Part shown: positions 59,481 to 64,000 of the stretch, piece by piece
How positions within the stretch are numbered: position 1 is the stretch's first letter
Layout of the letters: the number at the start of each line of letters is the position of its first letter
The notes under the pieces: generated by a model
The model's database searches: none
The model's input: only the letters and a program-made list of their open reading frames with translations
What the model was told of the DNA's origin: nothing
From: Phytophthora quininea
Lineage: Eukaryota; Oomycota; Peronosporomycetes; Peronosporales; Peronosporaceae
Assembly (NCBI GenBank): GCA_011947345.1
Contig: JAAVTG010000568.1
Coordinates: 1 to 64,000, forward strand
DNA: 64,000 nucleotides
Reading direction: 5' to 3'
Translations under genes and position numbers: made by a program

Positions 59481-60676
59481 ATGCCGTCGAGTGAAAGAAA
59501 GAAGATGATGCAATGCATACAAGGACATTTGTTTCTTTTAGGTGCGTTTCAAGTATCTGTGGAGTTTGGTAGTGATGAAGATCGGTGGCTGTCAGATGAA
59601 ACAGACGATCTTATGACATGAATGGCGTACCTGTCCAGCACACGATATCTGTCTGACCGTGTGCCTATCCCCAAGAGCATTGGCTATCGAAAGCTGATAT
59701 TCTGCTTACCCGAGGGCGAATTTCGCCAGGCATTACGAGTTGAGAAAGCTGTATTTCAGGCGCTCGTTGAGATGATCGCAGACGATCAGGTGTTTTGCAA
59801 TAAAAGTGGAAACAAACAGCGTCCAGTTCATATCCAGCTTGCAGTAACAGCTTGGCACGTATGGAAACGGAGGGTCTGTTGGAAGAATTGCCCGGGCATA
59901 CGGAATTGGAGCTGGTGCCGTCACCCTATACTCGAAGCGGGTAGTGGAGTCGTTACTACGCCATTACAACGACTTTGTGCACTGGCCAGGAGGTGAGCGT
60001 CGCGAACTCACGTCTACTTTTATGGCGAACGATTTGGTATGAAAGGCACAGTGGGCTTTGTTGATGGAACCCACTTCATTTTTAGCCAAAAGCCTGGAGT
60101 AGATGGAGAGGTCTATTACAACAGGAAACAACGTTACTCAATCAACGCAATGATTGTCTGCAATGACGACAAGCGGATAATGTACGCGCTGGTGGGCTGG
60201 CCTGGTTATTGTGCCGATAGCACTGTGTTTTCAAGATCTTTGATCGCAAAGCAACCAGTACTGCTCTTTTCCCATGAGAGTAGTTAGTTGCCGACTCGAG
60301 CTATCAGCTTACAGGCTGTATGCTGGTACCGTTCAAGAAGCCAGAAGCTCTTTGCTTTGATTACGCAGCGTTTAATATGATATTGGGGTCGGCACGTGTT
60401 GTCAACGAAAACTGCATCGGCTTACTGAAAAATAGGTGGGCTTCTCTCAAAGGAATATCAACTCAAATTAAATGCAAGAAGGATTTTGTGTGGGTTAATG
60501 AACAGTGCATGGCATGTGTTTTACTACATAATTTTGTATTGGTGCACCACGATGGAGATCCGTTCGATGCTGAAGCAAGGGATGAAGTGAATAATCAACC
60601 TACATGGAGAGTAGAGACACGAGAAGGAAATGAGCTAAGAGATCAAGTAAACCATGACATGCTATATGGTATATAG
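59481..60676 (+). pseudogene. PIF/Harbinger transposase (DDE_4 type), broken
   Basis: ATG 59,481 opens a 46-codon frame that ends at TGA 59,619-59,621 and continues in the same frame from ATG 59,622 (MAYLSSTRYLSDRVPIPKS). After a frameshift near 59,860 comes a helix-turn-helix-like part (GGSVGRIARAYGIGAGAV, VVESLLRYY), a TGA at 60,040-60,042, then GFVDGTHFIFSQKPG with the first catalytic Asp, YYNRKQRYSINAMIVC and GWPGYCADSTVF with the second Asp. A further shift near 60,290 leads to RVVNENCIGLLKNRW with the Glu and CVLLHNFV. The DDE residues are all present but the frame is broken in at least four places. Confidence 0.87.
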
Positions 60677-61009
60677 TCGATGATATTCGTGACGAACGGT
60701 TTGGATCTGCATCCCTGGGCGGTTGTGTGCTGGTAGACAACGCGGGTCTGTGCCGGTGTTGCACGACTTATGGTCGACTGGAAACTCTGGGAAAACGGCG
60801 ATCGTGGCATCGCTAGCGAGCGGCTCATTCAGCCTGAGCGTGGGGGTATTATTGGTGGTCTGAGAGCGAAAGCGATCGGGCACAGGAAGAACGCTGGCGG
60901 TGGAGATTGGCACGGCATTTAGCTGGTGAACTAGCGCTGGGCTTATGAAGCATGGGTTATCCAAACACTATCAAAAGAAAGCATGAGGGAGGGCTGATGA
61001 TGTGGCGCT
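60677..61009. other. No independent gene seen
   Basis: This lies between the convergent transposase and permease remnants. Frames on either strand show no domain. Confidence 0.45.
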
Positions 61010-62375
61010 GCCTGTAAAACCTTGGACGATGCCGAGCTGAGCAGGTTTTTGCGCAGCTTCGGGGTCAGCTCAGCTTCGATCCGAGGCTGAAGAAGTACGC
61101 GGCTCCAATGCCGAAGTAAAGGATGGAGACGATGATGGACGTCAAGAATTCGTAGCTGGATGCGCCGCTGTAGATGATCGACACCATCCCTGCTACGCAC
61201 AGCACCATCGACACCATGGCACCCGCGACACCAAACGGACTCTTGTACGGACGCGGACGGTTGGGCTCTTTCTTGCGTAGTCGAATGAACGACGTCAACT
61301 GGAAGCTGTACGAGACAAAAGCGCCGATCAGAGCTAAATTGATCAGCACGGAGGCGAGTCTCGTGTCGCCAATGATGTAGTGCAGCACAAGCACGACGAC
61401 TAAGCCAATAGCGCCGCCGGAGGTTAATGCCACGTACATCGTCCCGCGGGTCGGGTGCAGCGTCGTCAGAATTTGTGGCAAAAAGCCATCGCGGGCGATG
61501 GCATACAGCAATTGGCCCATAAAAACACGAACGAGTGGAAGCTGGCGATGAGGCCCAGGATGAGCATCCACAAGAAGCCCAACGTGGTGCTGTTGTCGGC
61601 GAAGACGGTTTGGTACCCTGTCACCAGCGGTGAATTGCTCGCGTAAATCCCGTCGGCGCCGGGGGATCTTCGAGTAGAAGATCACGGTGCAGAACGCCAG
61701 CGGCACCAGCGTCGCGATCGACGGCACGAGCCCAATGAACATGTTGCGCTCCGGGTTGATGGCCATCTCCACTGCGAGCGGCAGCTCCTCGATCCCCCAG
61801 GTAGAACCACAGCGCAAACGAGTATCCCTAAATAACACCATCCCAGCCGTTCGAGTATTTCCAGTCGCGCGCTTCCGCCCAGTCGCTTTACGAGATCTTG
61901 GTGGCTGATCCGATGTAGAATACCAGCAAGATGATCACCGACACGAACGTCGTGACGGCCTGCACGCGGAAGGTCATCTCAACGCCCACGATGTTGAGCC
62001 CCACGAACAGCACGTAGAAGACGGCCCACCAGATCGGACCGTACTCGGCGCTCAAGTCCAGCAACTGGTTCATGTACGAGCTGATGCCCGTGACGATTAC
62101 GGTGCAGGTGATGACGACCTTGAGGCTCTCAACCAAGCCGGCGAAGAAGGCGGCGCGGGAGCCGATGGCATGCAGCACGAACACGTAGGGACCTCCACCC
62201 GCTGGGACGGTGGTGGAGAGCTCAGCGATGGAGAAGGACTGCAGTACGTAGAGCACCGTGACGAAGGCCAAAATAGTGAGCAGTTCGTCGACACCCGCAA
62301 TGAGGCCTCACTGCCAGCCAAAGAAATCGCCGCTGATGACAGGGCCCACACCTAGAGTCCAGCTGCGCTAATTTT
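61010..62375 (-). pseudogene. APC-family amino acid/ethanolamine permease-like, broken
   Basis: Minus-strand pieces line up as a 10-12 helix transporter of the amino acid-polyamine-organocation superfamily. The N-terminal landmark WTLGVGPVISGDFFGWQ is followed by TGA (62,308-62,310), then ELSTTVPAGGGPYVF and a run of hydrophobic helices. Stops TAA (61,888-61,890) and TAG (61,828-61,830) follow, then FALWFYLGIEELP. Single-base length errors lie in three 5-base homopolymers (61,794-61,798, 61,661-61,665 and 61,521-61,525). The last two compensate: frame is lost and regained about 140 bp later. The end has KKEPNRPRPYKSPFGVAGA, usual before the last helices. It would import amino acids or ethanolamine; this copy appears dead unless the assembly has errors. 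Confidence 0.85.
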
Positions 62376-62700
62376 CAAGTTGTAAGAGACTGCATTTACA
62401 GTAGTGTTGGCAGGTTTCCCAGCCATAACCACGACCCAGACGGTCATCGTTGCCATTGTCAATTCCCTCAAGCGTGCGAGAAGTCTTTAGAGCAGCCCCT
62501 GTTCTCACCAGCAGGAGGCTCGTACGCTGCTCCCTCAAGCTAGCAGCCAGGTCACGATGGTTTCGGCGCTTTGCTCCTGCAAGGAATTCAATCAAAGTTT
62601 GAGAAGAACCCAAGATGTTGGTGCTAGATTAAAGCTACACCGCTGATCTCAACATGGAGTTATGCCTTGAGCTAGAGTACAATGGAGCAATGCGGTCAAC
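62376..62700 (-). other. Possible permease N-terminus or upstream region
   Basis: An 81-codon minus-strand frame (62,613-62,368) runs up to a TAG directly before the permease motif WTLGVG. It could be the cytoplasmic N-terminus or an upstream exon, but contains no recognisable motif. Confidence 0.3.
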
Positions 62701-62719
62701 GAATGCCAAAGCTTCTTCT

Positions 62720-63640
62720 TCGGTCTTACCACGCTCTAGCAGCTGCAAAACATGTCCTTGTGCACGGCGGACTGAGCTTCCTTGAACCGAAGTTGGCATT
62801 CATCTCGTCTCTCTCCTGCTCCCTGACAGCCCGGCTTTCAGCCGCGAGACGGCCTCCTTTAGTTCTTCTTGTCGCCAGCGAGTCTCCGCATGCAATCGTT
62901 TCTCGCTGAATTCTCGAAATGTCGTGGCAAAGTCGCGTTTTCGGGCTTGGTTAACCTTTGAGCTGCCGCTATCTGTGCCAGTCCTGAGGTCTCTCTGAAT
63001 GGTGTTGCTATTTGGAGAGCGAACCGGGGCTGAGGAAACATTGGTTGACGTATCTGAAGATTCTGATTGTCGGGTACGTTCTTCGGAAGAAATGGCGGTC
63101 ATCCGTCTGTAGCGCTGGTGTAAGGATTGCTTCTTGGCCAGCGGTGTTATTTTCGTTGCCCGAGCTTGGAGATGACATGGTGGGGAGTTCAAAGTCGTCT
63201 TCTGCATCCGGTTCGCTTTGGTACTCATCACGGGCGTACTCCAGCGTAGCTTGACTGCTGGCGCTCGAAGGTTCTTCGCCAGGTGCAGATTGGGCGAGGT
63301 TGAAGCTTAGACTCTGAACATCAGCGTAACTGCTTGCAAAACCATCGTCTTGGCTGGGCTCATCACGATAAGTGGCTGTCGGATTGTCCATGACAGAAAA
63401 TGGAGAAGCATTTTGCCGGTCACCGAACAGGGTTTCAATGTCGTAGTAGAACGGACATGCCTTTCCCACAGCGTCCTCCAGCGCCAGACCATCTTGGAGT
63501 TGACTTTCAGTAAAACCGAATCCCGTCAGGGAATCCAGTCGGTCTTTAATTTTCCTGAAAACTATAAAATAATATGTCCAGCAGCTTTGCCACGTGCGCG
63601 CGTCCCACTTCTCGGCGTACTTCGCTGGAATCGGCGTGCT
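62720..63640 (-). pseudogene. Myb/SANT-like transposon-associated protein, fragmentary
   Basis: A minus-strand frame from about 63,640 reads KYAEKWDARTWQSCW, VFRKIKDRLDSLTGFG and LQDGLALEDAVGKACPFYYD, IETLFGDRQNASPF. This resembles the end of Myb/SANT-like DNA-binding proteins often found as partners of PIF/Harbinger transposases. A Ser/Glu-rich middle follows, then, in a shifted frame near 63,100, a helical C-terminus (TTFREFSEKRLHAETRW, EELKEAVSRLKAG). The frame change needs an intron or a mutation. The family call is tentative. Confidence 0.4.
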
Positions 63641-63702
63641 TTCACCTCTAAATGTCTTTCAGCAAGACGAGTACACAAACTCTGCCATATCACTAAAACC
63701 CC

Positions 63703-63926
63703 GACGCCTGGTGTAGACGTTTAGCTTAACCTCACCGGCGCCGAGGTCGTCTCAAGGGTGGCTGGGCCCCGTGCCACCTCGCGCAAGCCTGGCTCTCGTG
63801 TCGTGCCCGCGCTGGCACGACTTGGCAGGACTGAAGGACGCTTGGGAAGGTGCTCCGGCGTCCGGATACGAATCGTCAGGACGCCTGGCGTAGACGTTTA
63901 GCTTAACCTCGCCGGCCCTTAGGTCG
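63703..63926 (+). repeat. Direct repeat pair spaced 177 bp
   Basis: GACGCCTGGTGTAGACG plus TTTAGCTTAACCTC at 63,703 recurs as GACGCCTGGCGTAGACG plus TTTAGCTTAACCTC at 63,880, each continuing with CGCCGGC/CACCGGC and AGGTCGT. The total similarity is about 45 bp per copy. It may be the start of another tandem repeat or the edge of an LTR. The remaining bases to 64,000 hold no gene. Confidence 0.75.
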
Positions 63927-64000
63927 TTCCAAGACTTGCTGGCGCTGTTTTGTGGGTTATTTTGTGTCTGACGGCTGTAAATAGTGTGTTATCGGATAGT

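Overview
This window reads as repeat-rich eukaryotic DNA, most likely from an oomycete of the Phytophthora/Peronosporales type. The reasons are chromodomain Ty3/Gypsy, Ty1/Copia, Helitron and PIF/Harbinger remnants together, protein families of stramenopile style, and no bacterial gene organisation. The genus is an inference; no species-diagnostic gene is present.

Positions 1-35,825 are one tandem satellite array, all units in the same orientation. I find 26 copies of a unit end that finishes in a short (TA)n run, at 671, 2213, 3956, 5689, 7426, 9162, 11029, 12363, 13687, 15011, 16077, 18242, 20409, 22587, 24770 and then every 1005 bp to 35,825. Unit lengths fall into classes: 1542; 1743/1733/1737/1736; 1867; 1334/1324/1324; 1066; 2165/2167/2178/2183; and eleven units of exactly 1005 bp. 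The classes are nested. Every unit keeps the same right end, and shorter classes start at internal points of the longest class, always directly after (TA)n. Each unit contains four to six degenerate 129-bp subrepeats that begin with a CTGATTGG-like word, and the longest units carry about 440 nt with no G at all. The right edge decays into diverged subrepeats up to about 36.2 kb.

Positions 36.2-57.7 kb are a transposon graveyard. It holds a degraded Copia element (minus strand, 36.56-38.77 kb), a degraded Gypsy element (42.0-44.4 kb), gag-like minus-strand debris (46.6-48.6 and 49.8-51.5 kb), a second Gypsy 3' fragment (49.35-49.77 kb), a long chromodomain Gypsy element (51.66-56.73 kb; integrase D,D35E intact but zinc knuckle, protease, RT and RNase H damaged), and a Helitron helicase tail (57.0-57.64 kb). 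Between 39.3 and 40.3 kb, enclosed by 84-bp direct repeats, lies a non-transposon-like gene whose predicted product combines a Rap1-type Myb domain with a C-terminal telobox Myb domain.

Positions 57.7-64 kb contain a tRNA-like sequence with good A and B boxes, an AT-hook ORF overlapping a complete SET-domain methyltransferase gene (58,270-59,178), a broken PIF/Harbinger transposase, a broken APC-family (ethanolamine/amino-acid permease-like) transporter on the minus strand, and a Myb/SANT-like minus-strand gene. The best candidates for functional host-type genes are the SET gene and the double-Myb gene. The most unusual structure is the satellite array.
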